In this document: one piece after another, positions 45,595 to 55,099 of the stretch
Layout of the letters: the number at the start of each line of letters is the position of its first letter
Numbering within the stretch: the first letter of the stretch is position 1
Origin: Streptomyces sp. B3I8
Lineage (GTDB): Bacteria > Actinomycetota > Actinomycetes > Streptomycetales > Streptomycetaceae
Direction of reading: 5' to 3'
Length of the DNA stretch: 64,000 nucleotides
Assembly: GCF_030816915.1 (NCBI RefSeq)
Contig: NZ_JAUSYN010000002.1
Location: 6,213,501 to 6,277,500 of the forward strand
Notes under the pieces: generated by a model
Databases searched by the model: none
Told to the model about the DNA's origin: nothing
What the model saw: only the letters and a program-made list of their open reading frames with translations
Position numbers and translations under genes: made by a program

Positions 45595-46560
45595 ATGACC
45601 AAGACGGCCTCCCGCCCGCCCGCCGAGGCGCCCGCCGCCCGGCCGGCCCCCACGAAGGCGCCCTCCCCGGCGCCGGGGGCCGGCCGGCGGCGCCGCCTCG
45701 GCGACCAGGCCCGCGCCTACGCCTTCCTCCTCGGCGGCCTGCTCTGCTTCGCCCTGTTCTCCTGGTACCCGGCGATCCGCGCGGTCGTGATCTCCTTCCA
45801 GAAGTACACCCCCGGCTCGTCCCCGGAGTGGGTCGGCACCGACAACTTCACCCGCGTCCTGCACGACCCCGAGTTCGGCGACGCCTGGCGCAATACGCTC
45901 ACCTTCACCGGACTCGCCCTGCTCATCGGCTTCGCCGTCCCGTTCGTCCTCGCCCTGGTCCTGAACGAACTCCGGCACGCCAAGGCGTTCTTCCGCGTCG
46001 CCGTCTATCTGCCGGTGATGATCCCGCCGGTGGTCAGCGCCCTGCTGTGGAAGTGGTTCTACGACCCCGGCGCGGGCCTCGCCAACGAGGCGCTGCGGTT
46101 CCTGCACCTGCCCACGTCCAACTGGTCCAACGGCGCCGACACCGCGCTCGTCTCCCTCGTCCTCGTCGCCACCTGGGCCAACATGGGCGGCACCGTGCTG
46201 ATCTACCTTGCCGCCCTGCAGTCCATCCCCGGCGAGCTCTACGAGGCCGCCGAGCTGGACGGCGCGAACCTGCTCCAGCGCGTCCGGCACGTCACGATCC
46301 CGCAGACCCGCTTCGTGATCCTCATGCTGATGCTGCTGCAGATCATCGCCACCATGCAGGTCTTCACCGAACCCTTCGTCATCACCGGCGGCGGCCCCGA
46401 GAACGCCACCGTCACCGTGCTCTACCTCATCTACAAGTACGCCTTCCTCTACAACGACTTCGGCGGCGCCTGCGCGCTCAGCGTCATGCTGCTCGTGCTG
46501 CTCGGCCTCTTCTCCGCCCTGTACCTCCGGCTCACCCGCACCGACGGGGAGGACACATGA
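45595..46560 (+). CDS. Sugar ABC transporter permease (MalF-like)
   Basis: 321 residues, six membrane helices. The EAA loop for ATPase contact reads YEAAELDGANLLQRVRHVTIP. About 35 Pro/Ala-rich residues precede the first helix. Forms the channel with the next gene, which overlaps it by ATGA. Confidence 0.93.
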   Translation: MTKTASRPPAEAPAARPAPTKAPSPAPGAGRRRRLGDQARAYAFLLGGLLCFALFSWYPAIRAVVISFQKYTPGSSPEWVGTDNFTRVLHDPEFGDAWRNTLTFTGLALLIGFAVPFVLALVLNELRHAKAFFRVAVYLPVMIPPVVSALLWKWFYDPGAGLANEALRFLHLPTSNWSNGADTALVSLVLVATWANMGGTVLIYLAALQSIPGELYEAAELDGANLLQRVRHVTIPQTRFVILMLMLLQIIATMQVFTEPFVITGGGPENATVTVLYLIYKYAFLYNDFGGACALSVMLLVLLGLFSALYLRLTRTDGEDT

Positions 46561-47438
46561 GCGACGGCACCCGCACCCTCGTCTCCCCGGCCGCCCTGGC
46601 CCGCCCGCGCGGGAAGGCGATCTACTGGAGCGTCTTCACCGGCGTCGTCCTGCTGTTCGCGCTCGCCTTCCTCTTCCCCGTGTACTGGATGGTCACCGGC
46701 GCGATGAAGTCCCCGGACGAGGTCGCCAGGACCCCGCCCACCCTGGTTCCCGAGCACTGGCACCTCAGCGGTTACACCGACGCCTGGGACCTGATGCAGC
46801 TCCCGCAGCACCTGTGGAACACCGTCGTCCAGGCCGCCGGCGCCTGGGCCTTCCAGCTCGTGTTCTGCACCGCCGCCGCCTACGCCCTGTCCCGGCTGAG
46901 GCCCGCCTTCGGCAAGGTGATCCTCGGCGGCATCCTCGCCACCCTGATGGTGCCGACCCAGGCCCTCGTCGTGCCCAAGTACCTCACCGTCGCCGACCTG
47001 CCGCTGCTGCACACCAGTCTGCTCAACGACCCGCTCGGCATCTGGCTGCCCGCCGTCGCCAACGCCTTCAACCTCTACCTGCTCAAGCGGTTCTTCGACC
47101 GGATACCGCGAGACGTGCTGGAGGCCGCCGAGATCGACGGCGCCGGGAAACTGCGCGTCCTGTGGTCCGTCGTCCTGCCCATGTCGCGGCCCGTGCTCGG
47201 CGTGGTGTCGATCTTCGCGCTGGTCGCCGTCTGGCAGGACTTCCTCTGGCCGCTGATGGTCTTCTCCGACACCGACAAACAGCCCATCAGCGTCGCCCTC
47301 GTGCAGCTCTCGCAGAACATCCAGCTCACCGTGCTCATCGCCGCCATGGTGATCGCCAGCATCCCGATGGTCGCCCTGTTCCTCGTCTTCCAGCGGCACA
47401 TCATCGCCGGCATCAGCGCGGGCAGCACCAAGGGCTGA
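46557..47438 (+). CDS. Sugar ABC transporter permease (MalG-like)
   Basis: 293 residues, six membrane helices. EAA loop: LEAAEIDGAGKLRVLWSVVLP. ATG overlaps the preceding TGA. C-terminus QRHIIAGISAGSTKG is typical of this family. Works with the MalF-like permease and lipoprotein. Confidence 0.93.
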   Translation: MSDGTRTLVSPAALARPRGKAIYWSVFTGVVLLFALAFLFPVYWMVTGAMKSPDEVARTPPTLVPEHWHLSGYTDAWDLMQLPQHLWNTVVQAAGAWAFQLVFCTAAAYALSRLRPAFGKVILGGILATLMVPTQALVVPKYLTVADLPLLHTSLLNDPLGIWLPAVANAFNLYLLKRFFDRIPRDVLEAAEIDGAGKLRVLWSVVLPMSRPVLGVVSIFALVAVWQDFLWPLMVFSDTDKQPISVALVQLSQNIQLTVLIAAMVIASIPMVALFLVFQRHIIAGISAGSTKG

Positions 47439-47502
47439 ACGGCCGCCCCCGCGCCGGCGGCCCCCGCCGCCCTCCTCCCCATCGAACAGAAAGGCACGCA
47501 AC

Positions 47503-49092
47503 GTGGGACAGCCCACCCCTGCCCGAAAAGGGACCGACTGGTGGCGCTCCGCCGTCATCTACCAGGTGTACGTCCGCAGCTTCGCCGACGGAGACGGGGA
47601 CGGCACCGGCGACCTCGCGGGCGTCCGCGCCCGGCTGCCCCACCTCGCCCGACTCGGCGTCGACGCCCTCTGGTTCAGCCCCTGGTACCTCTCCCCGATG
47701 AAGGACGGCGGCTACGACGTCGCCGACTACCGCACCATCGACCCCGCCTTCGGCACCCTCGCCGAGGCCGAGAAACTCATCGCCGAGGCCCGCGAACTGG
47801 GCATCCGCACCATCGTCGACATCGTCCCCAACCACGTCTCCGACCAGCACCCCTGGTTCCGCCAGGCCCTCGACGGCGGCCCGGAGCGCGAGCTGTTCCA
47901 CTTCCGGCCCGGCCGCGGCGAACACGGCGAACTCCCGCCCAACGACTGGCAGTCGGAGTTCGGCGGCCCGGCCTGGAGCCGGCTCGGCGACGGCGACTGG
48001 TACCTGCACCTGTTCGCCCCCGAACAGCCCGACCTCAACTGGGCCCATCCGGCCGTCCGCCAGGAGCACGAGGACGTCCTGCGGTTCTGGTTCGAACGGG
48101 GCGTCGCCGGCGTCCGCATCGACTCCGCCGCCCTCCTCGTCAAGGACCCCCTGCTGCCCGACTTCACCCCCGGACGCGACCCGCACCCGTACGTCGACCG
48201 CGACGAACTCCACGACGTCTACCGCTCCTGGCGCCGCGTCGCCGACGAGTACGACGGCGTCTTCGTCGGCGAGGTCTGGCTTCCCGACGCCGAGCGCTTC
48301 GCCCGCTATCTGCGCCCCGACGAACTGCACACCGCCTTCAACTTCTCCTTCCTCTCCTGCCCCTGGGACCCCGCCCGGCTGCGCGCCTCCATCGACGACA
48401 CCCTCGCCGAGCACGCCCCCGTCGGCGCCCCCGCCACCTGGGTGCTCTGCAACCACGACGTGACCCGCACCGTCACCCGCTACGGCCGCGCCGACACCGG
48501 CTTCGACTTCGCCACCAAGGCCTTCGGCACCCCCACCGACCTCGCCCTCGGCACCCGCCGCGCCCGCGCCGCCGCCCTGCTCACCCTCGCGCTGCCCGGC
48601 TCGGTCTACATCTACCAGGGCGAGGAACTCGGCCTGCCCGAGGCCGACATCCCGCGCGAGCGCATCCAGGACCCGATGCACGCCCGCTCCGGCGGCACCG
48701 ACCCCGGCCGCGACGGCTGCAGGGTGCCACTGCCCTGGACGGCCGACGCGCCGTACGCCGGCTTCGGCTCCCGCGAGGAGCCCTGGCTGCCGCAGCCCGA
48801 GGGCTGGGCCGCGTACGCCGCCGACCGGCAGGCCGGGGACCCCGCCTCGATGCTCGCCCTCTACCGCGAGGCGATCCGCCTCCGCCCGATCTTCGGCGAC
48901 GGGCCGCTGACCTGGCTGCCCGCCCCGGAGGGAGTCCTCGCCTTCACCCGCGCCGACGGCGTCCGCTGCGTGGTGAACCTCGGCGAGGACCCCGTCGTAC
49001 TCCCCACCCCCGCACAACCCCTGCTCGCCAGCGGTCCGATGGACGACGACGGACGGCTGCCGCAGGACACCGCTGTCTGGCTGCGCTCCTGA
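47503..49092 (+). CDS. Cytoplasmic GH13 alpha-glucosidase
   Basis: 529 residues. Conserved GH13 regions: DIVPNHVS (His111), GVRIDSAAL (Asp207 nucleophile), VFVGEVWLP (Glu257 acid/base) and CNHDVTR (Asp319). No signal peptide, so it splits imported oligosaccharides to glucose inside the cell. GTG start at 47503 with AAAGG upstream, 64 bp after the permease. Equivalent in position to aglA of Streptomyces mal operons; linkage preference cannot be read from sequence. Confidence 0.92.
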   Translation: MGQPTPARKGTDWWRSAVIYQVYVRSFADGDGDGTGDLAGVRARLPHLARLGVDALWFSPWYLSPMKDGGYDVADYRTIDPAFGTLAEAEKLIAEARELGIRTIVDIVPNHVSDQHPWFRQALDGGPERELFHFRPGRGEHGELPPNDWQSEFGGPAWSRLGDGDWYLHLFAPEQPDLNWAHPAVRQEHEDVLRFWFERGVAGVRIDSAALLVKDPLLPDFTPGRDPHPYVDRDELHDVYRSWRRVADEYDGVFVGEVWLPDAERFARYLRPDELHTAFNFSFLSCPWDPARLRASIDDTLAEHAPVGAPATWVLCNHDVTRTVTRYGRADTGFDFATKAFGTPTDLALGTRRARAAALLTLALPGSVYIYQGEELGLPEADIPRERIQDPMHARSGGTDPGRDGCRVPLPWTADAPYAGFGSREEPWLPQPEGWAAYAADRQAGDPASMLALYREAIRLRPIFGDGPLTWLPAPEGVLAFTRADGVRCVVNLGEDPVVLPTPAQPLLASGPMDDDGRLPQDTAVWLRS

Positions 49093-49171
49093 GCAGTTCA
49101 CTGCCTGAGTACGTGAGCGCGGCCCCTTCGCGACCCGCTATCCCCGCACCCCGCTCGAAGGGATCAGCACC

Positions 49172-51367
49172 ATGTCACACCGCACCCCGGGCCACCGCAC
49201 CCCCGTCAGAACCGCCGGACGGCTGACCGCCGTCGGCACCGCCGTCGCCCTCGCGGCCGGCACCCTCGTCACCCTCGGCGCCCCCTCCGCCCAGGCGGCC
49301 GCCGGAGCCACCCTCCCCTTCACCTCCGTCGAGGCCGAGTCGGCGAGCAGCACCGGCGCGAAGATCGGCCCCGACTACACCCAGGGCACCGTCGCCTCCG
49401 AGGCCTCCGGACGGCAGGCGGTCCGCCTCGGCTCAGGCCAGCGCGTGGAGTTCACCGTGCCGCGCGCCGCCAACGCCGTGAACGTCTCCTACAACGTGCC
49501 CGACGGCCAGTCCGGCAGCCTCGACGTGTACGTCAACGGCACCAAACTCGATCGGACCCTCCCCGTCACGTCGAAGTACTCCTACGTCGACACGGGCTGG
49601 ATCGCCGGCGCCAAGACCCACCACTTCTTCGACAACGCCCGGCTGCTCCTCGGCCGCAACGTCCAGGCGGGCGACAAGATCGCCCTCCAGGCGACCAATG
49701 TGCAGGTCACGGTCGACGTCGCCGACTTCGAACAGGTCGCCGACGCCTCCGGCAAGCCGTCCGGGGCCGTCTCCGTCACCGACAAGGGCGCCGACCCCAG
49801 TGGCCAGGGCGACTCCACCCAGGCCTTCCGCGATGCCATCTCCGCCGCCCAGGGCGGGGTGGTGTGGATACCGCCGGGCGACTACAAGGTGTCCTCGTCG
49901 CTGCAGAACGTCCAGAACGTCACCCTCCAGGGCGCCGGAAGCTGGCACTCCGTCGTGCACAGCTCCAGCTTCATCAACCAGCAGAGCAGCGCGGGCAACG
50001 TCCACCTCAAGGACTTCGCGGTGATCGGCGAGGTCACCGAGCGCAATGACGGCAGCCCCGACAACTTCGTCAACGGCTCTCTCGGCGCGGGCTCCTCCGT
50101 CTCCGGGATGTGGCTCCAGCACCTCAAGGTCGGCCTCTGGCTCACCGGCACCAACGACAACCTCGTCATCGAGAACAACCGCATCCTCGACACCACCGCC
50201 GACGGCATCAACCTCAACGGCACCGCCAAGAACGTCCACGTCCGCGGCAACTTCCTGCGCAACCAGGGCGACGACTCGCTCGCCATGTGGTCGCTCTACT
50301 CCCCGGACACCAACAGCAGCTTCGAGAACAACACCATCTCCCAGCCCAACCTCGCCAACGGCATCGCCGTCTACGGCGGCACCGACATCACGGTGAAGAA
50401 CAACCTGATCTCCGACACCAACGCCCTCGGCAGCGGTATCGCCATCTCCAACCAGAAGTTCCTCGACCCGTTCAACCCGCTCGCCGGGACGATCACGGTC
50501 GAGGGCAACACGCTCGTCCGCACCGGCGCGATGAACCCCAACTGGAACCACCCGATGGGCGCGCTGCGCGTCGACTCCTACGACAGCCAGATCAACGCCA
50601 CGGTCGACATCACCGACAACACCATCACCGACAGCCCGTACAGCGCCTTCGAGTTCGTCTCCGGCGGCGGCACCGGCTACCCGGTCAAGGGCGTCAACGT
50701 CTCCGGCGCCACCGTGCGGAACACCGGCACCGTCGTCGTCCAGGCCGAGGCGCAGGGCGCCGCTACCTTCAAGAACGTCACCGCCACCGGCGTCGGCGCG
50801 GCCGGCGTCTACAACTGCCCCTACCCGGCGAACTCCGGCACCTTCACGCTCACCGACGGCGGCGGCAACTCGGGCTGGGACAGCACCTGGTCGGACTGCT
50901 CCACCTGGCCCCGGCCCGGCCAGGGCAACCCCGACCCCGACCCCACCCGCAACCTCGCCAAGGGCCGCCCGGCCTCCGCCACCGGCTCCCAGGACGTCTA
51001 CACCCCGGGCAAGGCGGTCGACGGCGACGCGAACACCTACTGGGAGTCGACGAACAACGCCTTCCCGCAGGCGTTCACCGTCGACCTGGGATCCTCGCAG
51101 GCCGTACGGCGGCTGGTGCTCAAGCTGCCGCCGTCCTCCGCGTGGGGCGCCCGCACCGAGACGCTGTCCGTGCTCGGCAGCACCGACGGCTCCGCGTACT
51201 CCACGGTCGTCGGCTCGAAGGACTACCGCTTCGACCCGGCCTCCGGCAACACGGCCACCGTCACCTTGCCGAGCAACGCGAACCCGCGCTATCTGAAGCT
51301 GAACGTGACCGCCAACACCGGCTGGCCGGCTGCCCAGTTCAGCGAGGTGGAGGCGTATCTGCAGTAG
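49172..51367 (+). CDS. Secreted GH87-type alpha-1,3-glucanase with F5/8 C-terminal module
   Basis: 731 residues. Signal peptide ends near SAQAAAG (~44). Residues ~48-190 form a CBM35-like sandwich (FTSVEAESAS, VDVADFEQV). Residues ~198-565 are a right-handed beta-helix with the GH87 acidic motifs ADGINLNG (Asp344) and GDDSLAMWS (Asp367, Asp368). A short Pro/Asp linker leads to an F5/8 type C (CBM32) module, residues ~588-731 (NLAKGRPASATGSQDVYTPG). Predicted to degrade fungal alpha-1,3-glucan or mixed nigeran. Operon position after the importer and alpha-glucosidase supports this. Confidence 0.85.
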   Translation: MSHRTPGHRTPVRTAGRLTAVGTAVALAAGTLVTLGAPSAQAAAGATLPFTSVEAESASSTGAKIGPDYTQGTVASEASGRQAVRLGSGQRVEFTVPRAANAVNVSYNVPDGQSGSLDVYVNGTKLDRTLPVTSKYSYVDTGWIAGAKTHHFFDNARLLLGRNVQAGDKIALQATNVQVTVDVADFEQVADASGKPSGAVSVTDKGADPSGQGDSTQAFRDAISAAQGGVVWIPPGDYKVSSSLQNVQNVTLQGAGSWHSVVHSSSFINQQSSAGNVHLKDFAVIGEVTERNDGSPDNFVNGSLGAGSSVSGMWLQHLKVGLWLTGTNDNLVIENNRILDTTADGINLNGTAKNVHVRGNFLRNQGDDSLAMWSLYSPDTNSSFENNTISQPNLANGIAVYGGTDITVKNNLISDTNALGSGIAISNQKFLDPFNPLAGTITVEGNTLVRTGAMNPNWNHPMGALRVDSYDSQINATVDITDNTITDSPYSAFEFVSGGGTGYPVKGVNVSGATVRNTGTVVVQAEAQGAATFKNVTATGVGAAGVYNCPYPANSGTFTLTDGGGNSGWDSTWSDCSTWPRPGQGNPDPDPTRNLAKGRPASATGSQDVYTPGKAVDGDANTYWESTNNAFPQAFTVDLGSSQAVRRLVLKLPPSSAWGARTETLSVLGSTDGSAYSTVVGSKDYRFDPASGNTATVTLPSNANPRYLKLNVTANTGWPAAQFSEVEAYLQ

Positions 51368-51476
51368 TCGCCGTAGGGCCGGAAGGCTCTTCCTGCACCA
51401 GGGCCGGTTCCCGGTCGCCCGGCGGTTCCTGACCCGCCGGGGGCCCCACCGCCGGGACCGGCCCCGGCGCGGGCGT

Positions 51477-51674
51477 CCCGCGCTTCGCCGCCTGGATCCG
51501 CTCGTACACACGGGTACGCGGATCCGCGAAGCGCGGGGCGACCCGTGCGTGGACCAGGTCCCGCTCCTCGGGCAGGTCCACCCTCGGCTCCTCCCGTACG
51601 GTGGGGGAGGCGGACAGCACCACCACCCGCTCGCCGAGGTGCACCGCCTCGTCGATGCCGTGGGTGACGCACAT
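51477..51674 (-). pseudogene. Remnant of SsuB/NrtD-type ABC ATPase C-terminus
   Basis: Reads VTHGIDEAVHLGERVVVLSA, then VREEPRVDLPEERD and VYERIQAAKRG: the switch-histidine region and end of a nitrate/sulfonate/taurine importer ATPase. Walker A, signature and Walker B are absent. The frame runs on to a stop at 51339 inside the GH87 3' end. Confidence 0.7.
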
Positions 51675-51713
51675 GGACGGGCACCCACCCGAGGGGCGTC
51701 GGTCCCGAACCCC

Positions 51714-51774
51714 GGGCGCCGGCCCGAGTCGTGGGCGCGAGCCCGGGGCGGGCGCCGGCCCGAGTCGTGGGCGC
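51714..51774. repeat. 25-bp direct repeat, 36-bp period
   Basis: A 25-bp sequence starting GGGCGCCGGCCCGAGTCG occurs at 51714-51738 and 51750-51774, with further degenerate copies to about 51805. It separates the ABC remnant from the scramblase-like gene. Confidence 0.75.
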
Positions 51775-51811
51775 CGGCCCGAACCCCGGCCGCCGGTCCG
51801 AACCCTCGGCG

Positions 51812-52657
51812 TCAGCCGAGGCCGCGGCTGTCCTGCTTGAGCGCCGTGTCCACCGTCAGCGCCGTCGCGACGACAAGGCTCCGCAGCGGCTCGGGGAGCT
51901 GGAAGTGGATCTGGAGGACGTAGTTGTCCGCCGTGGTGAACATCGTCTTGGCGAGGCCCTCCCACGTCTTCGTGATGCGGGCGACCTCGTTGTCCGCGTG
52001 GTCGGTGATCGCGAAGTTCCACGCCCGCCAGTTCTCGGCCTTGATCGCGCCGATCTTCTGACCACCCGCGTTGATCGCGAAGTTGATCTTCCCGATCGCG
52101 TTCTGCTGGACGATCTCGCCCACCGGCTGCCCGTCCGGACGCTCCACGATCACCCGGGACTTGATGAACTTCGCGGGCCGCGTCAGCAGCAACTGCGGCC
52201 GGCCGAACGCGTCACGTATCTCCAGCTTGTGGGTCATGTACTGGTCCACGCTGGAGACGAACCGCAGCGCCTTCTTCAGGCCGCTCTGCCCGACCTCCGC
52301 GACGGAGCCGATCTGGTTGCCCTGCTGGTCGAACACCTTGTACTCGTTGGTGAGTTCGATCAGCTTGGCCTTCTGGTTCACCACGAGCACCGGCTCGCTG
52401 AACAGCGAACCGCCGCCCGCCGCGCCCGCGGTGACCCCGGCCTGCTGCTGCACCTGGTGCTGCACGCGGGGGTCGGGCGCGGCGGGCTGCTGGGGCATGG
52501 CCGGGGCGGTGCCCGGGGCCGGCGGCGCCTGCTGCGCCCCCTGCTGGTCCGGGCTGGTGTGCTGGGTCCACTGGGTGCCGTCCCAGTAGCGCAGGGTCTG
52601 TACCGCACCGTGCGGATCGGGGTACCAGCCTGCAGGAGTGTTCGAATGCGTGGTCAC
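51812..52657 (-). CDS. Phospholipid-scramblase-related (LURP-like) protein with DUF2510 head
   Basis: 281 residues. N-terminal DUF2510 motif (GWYPDPHG...LRYWDGTQWT), a Pro/Gln/Ala-rich linker (~35-85), then the scramblase-related beta-barrel (LVVNQKAKLIELTNEYKVFD, IRDAFGRPQLLLTRPAKF, NFAITDHADNEVARI). GTG start at 52657. Role in bacteria is not known; membrane association likely. Confidence 0.8.
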   Translation of the reverse strand: MTTHSNTPAGWYPDPHGAVQTLRYWDGTQWTQHTSPDQQGAQQAPPAPGTAPAMPQQPAAPDPRVQHQVQQQAGVTAGAAGGGSLFSEPVLVVNQKAKLIELTNEYKVFDQQGNQIGSVAEVGQSGLKKALRFVSSVDQYMTHKLEIRDAFGRPQLLLTRPAKFIKSRVIVERPDGQPVGEIVQQNAIGKINFAINAGGQKIGAIKAENWRAWNFAITDHADNEVARITKTWEGLAKTMFTTADNYVLQIHFQLPEPLRSLVVATALTVDTALKQDSRGLG

Positions 52658-52716
52658 CGGGGCACACTACCGCGAGTCACCCCCGACGCAACCGTCCATT
52701 CTCCTCACTCCCGCCC

Positions 52717-52806
52717 GGCCACGGCACCGCCCCCGGCCACGGCACCGCCCCCGGCCGTCGGGCCCCTCCCGGCCGTCGGGCCCCTCCCGGCTGTCAGGCT
52801 CCTCCC
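52717..52806. repeat. 18-bp tandem repeat, five units, running into the phospholipase C 3' end
   Basis: Two copies of GGCCACGGCACCGCCCCC (52717-52752) are followed by two copies of GGCCGTCGGGCCCCTCCC (52753-52788) and a diverged copy (52789-52806). The last unit supplies the final codons of the phospholipase. Confidence 0.8.
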
Positions 52807-54854
52807 AGCGCCGGGTCGCTCACACCCGCACGGCCGTTCTCCACGTGGCCCGCGAACCGGCGGCGGAAGGACGGGTCCCCCTCGACGGTGACGGTGAAGT
52901 CGTACCAGCGTCGGCTCGCCGCCAGCGGCACCCGGTGCCGTACGTGCTCCCCGGCCCGCACCCGGACCGTGCGCGCTCCACCCCGCGCCCCCGCGAGCCG
53001 GTACCGCACCGAGCCGGACCCGCCGCCGCCCGTGAAGGTCAGTTCCAGGTCGCCGTCCGTGTGCCGTGCCGTCACCTCGGGCGCGGTGGCGTCCCGCCCC
53101 GCCGTGCCGGCGAACTCCCGCAGGAACCCGTTGGGCCCGTGCACGGTGAGGTCGTACGCGCCCTTCGCCGCCGCGCGGTCCCACGTGCCGGAGACGGTGC
53201 GGCCGGCAGCCGCCGTGTACGTCCACGGGCCCTCGTCGGCGCCGTCGGCCGAGGTCACCAGGAACGCGGCCCCCGTGTGCGGGCCGGCGGCGAAGGTGAG
53301 GGTGAGCTTCCCGGCGGCCGGATCGGCCGAGGCGTCCACGTGGGGCACGTACTTCAGCGGCCGGGCGGGGCGCACCCCCCGCTCCTGCCGGGGGAGTCGG
53401 CCGGTGGCCGGCGGGACGGGCACGTAGTCGGGGTGGCGCTGGTCGTCCGGGGGCCGGTAGCCGTCGGTGTCCGGCAGGGACACGGAACCGGTGTCGCGCC
53501 GGGAGAAGTCGAACGCGGCGGTCAGGTCGCCGCAGACGGTGCGCCGCCAGGGCGAGATGTTGGGCTCGTGCACGCCGAAGCGACGTTCCATGAACCGGAT
53601 GATCGAGGTGTGGTCCAGCGTCTCGGAGCAGACGTAACCCCCTCTGCTCCAGGGGGAGATGACGAGCATGGGCACCCGCTGGCCGAGTCCGTACGGCCCG
53701 GCGGCGAGCGAGGCGCCGCCGGGGAACACGTCGGCGCTCGCGTCGACGGCCGACCGGCCCTGCGTGTCGGAGCCGGGCGGGAAGGGCGGGACGACGTGGT
53801 CGAAGAAACCGTCGTTCTCGTCGTACGTCACGAACAGCGCGGTCCTCGCCCACACGTCGGGGTCGGCGGTGAGCGCGTCCAGGACCTGGGAGATGTACCA
53901 GGCGCCGTAGTTCGCGGGCCAGTTGGGGTGCTCGGTGAACGCCTCGGGTGCCACGATCCAGGAGATCTCGGGGAGCCGGCCGCCGGTGACGTCCGCACGC
54001 AGCCGGTCGAAGAAGCCCTCCCCCTCGCGGGCGTCCGTGCCGGTGCGGGCCTTGTCGTACAGCGGGTCGCCGGGCCGGGCGTCGCGGTACTGGTCGAAGT
54101 AGAGCAGCGAGTTGTCGCCGTAGTTGCCGCGGTAGGCGTCCGGAATCCAGCCCCAACTGCCGTTCGCGTCCAGGCCGTCGCCGACGTCCTGGTAGATCTT
54201 CCAGGAGACGCCCGCCTTCTCCAGCCGCTCGGGGTACGTCGTCCAGCGGTAACCGGCCTCGTCGTTGCCGAGGACGGGGCCGCCGCCGCTGCCGTCGTTG
54301 CCGGTGTAACCCGTCCACATGTAGTAGCGGTTGGGGTCGGTGGAGCCGATGAACGAGCAGTGGTACGCGTCGCAGACGGTGAAGGTGTCGGCGAGGGCGT
54401 AGTGGAACGGGATGTCCTCGCGGGTCAGATACGCCATCGTGGTCGGGGACTTGGCGCCCACCCAGCCGTCGTACCGGCCCCCGGCGAACGCGGCGTGGCC
54501 GTCGTTCCAGCCGTGCGGGAGGTCCTGGATGAAGGCGAGTCCCAGATCGTCGGCGTCGGGGCGGAAGGGCAGCACCTCCTTGTCGCCGTGCGGCTGGTGC
54601 CACACGGACTTCCCGCTGGGCAGGGTGACGGGGTGCGGGTCGCCGAAGCCGCGGACGCCTCTGAGGGAGCCGAAGTAGTGGTCGAAGGACCGGTTCTCCT
54701 GCATCAGGACGACGATGTGCTCGACGTCCTCGACGGTGCCCGTGCGGTGGTGCGCGGGGAGCGCGGCGGCACGCTCGATGCTGCCGTTCAGCGCGGTGGC
54801 TCCGGCGGTGGCGCCGGCCAGTTGCAGGAATCGGCGCCGGTTGACGTCGGGCAT
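52794..54854 (-). CDS. Tat-exported phosphocholine-type phospholipase C
   Basis: 686 residues. Twin-arginine signal NRRRFLQLAGATAG at the N-terminus. Phosphoesterase domain ~40-470 with VVLMQENRSFDHYFG, FVTYDENDGFFDHV and VPMLVISPWSRGGYV. Two C-terminal beta domains follow (DUF756-like, from ~500). Cleaves phosphatidylcholine or sphingomyelin-like lipids outside the cell; often phosphate-regulated, but no Pho box was recognised. ATG 54854 with AGGAGAGGG upstream. Confidence 0.9.
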   Translation of the reverse strand: MPDVNRRRFLQLAGATAGATALNGSIERAAALPAHHRTGTVEDVEHIVVLMQENRSFDHYFGSLRGVRGFGDPHPVTLPSGKSVWHQPHGDKEVLPFRPDADDLGLAFIQDLPHGWNDGHAAFAGGRYDGWVGAKSPTTMAYLTREDIPFHYALADTFTVCDAYHCSFIGSTDPNRYYMWTGYTGNDGSGGGPVLGNDEAGYRWTTYPERLEKAGVSWKIYQDVGDGLDANGSWGWIPDAYRGNYGDNSLLYFDQYRDARPGDPLYDKARTGTDAREGEGFFDRLRADVTGGRLPEISWIVAPEAFTEHPNWPANYGAWYISQVLDALTADPDVWARTALFVTYDENDGFFDHVVPPFPPGSDTQGRSAVDASADVFPGGASLAAGPYGLGQRVPMLVISPWSRGGYVCSETLDHTSIIRFMERRFGVHEPNISPWRRTVCGDLTAAFDFSRRDTGSVSLPDTDGYRPPDDQRHPDYVPVPPATGRLPRQERGVRPARPLKYVPHVDASADPAAGKLTLTFAAGPHTGAAFLVTSADGADEGPWTYTAAAGRTVSGTWDRAAAKGAYDLTVHGPNGFLREFAGTAGRDATAPEVTARHTDGDLELTFTGGGGSGSVRYRLAGARGGARTVRVRAGEHVRHRVPLAASRRWYDFTVTVEGDPSFRRRFAGHVENGRAGVSDPALGGA

Positions 54855-55099
54855 GGGCGGGGCCCTCTCCTTCTGTTCGGTCCCCGGCGGGTGGGCCCAC
54901 CGGGGGTGCTTCGTCGCGCGCGCATGGAGTGTTCGACGTGATTCAGGGCGCTTCGGAGTGTTCCAAGCACACCGAACGTCGGGGAAGGGTGCGAGGGCGC
55001 TCCTGTGACGGGAACAAGTACAGCGGGCGTACGGCTGTCGTCCCGACGACCCGCCGTGCCGGAACCGGAACGGGGGGCGGGGCCGGGCCGAGGGCGCGG
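54855..55099. other. Gene-free upstream region of phospholipase C
   Basis: 245 bp with no conserved frame. Contains the AGGAGAGGG ribosome site and presumably the phospholipase promoter. No strong hairpin. Confidence 0.5.

Noticed and set aside
42981..49092. Calling the operon malR-malE-malF-malG-aglA outright
   Set aside because: The layout fits, but the GH87 gene points to alpha-1,3-linked substrates, so maltose-specific gene names were not assigned.
52717..52806. Possible CRISPR array
   Set aside because: Units are contiguous 18-bp copies without unique spacers and no cas genes are present. Same for 28641, 35728 and 51714.
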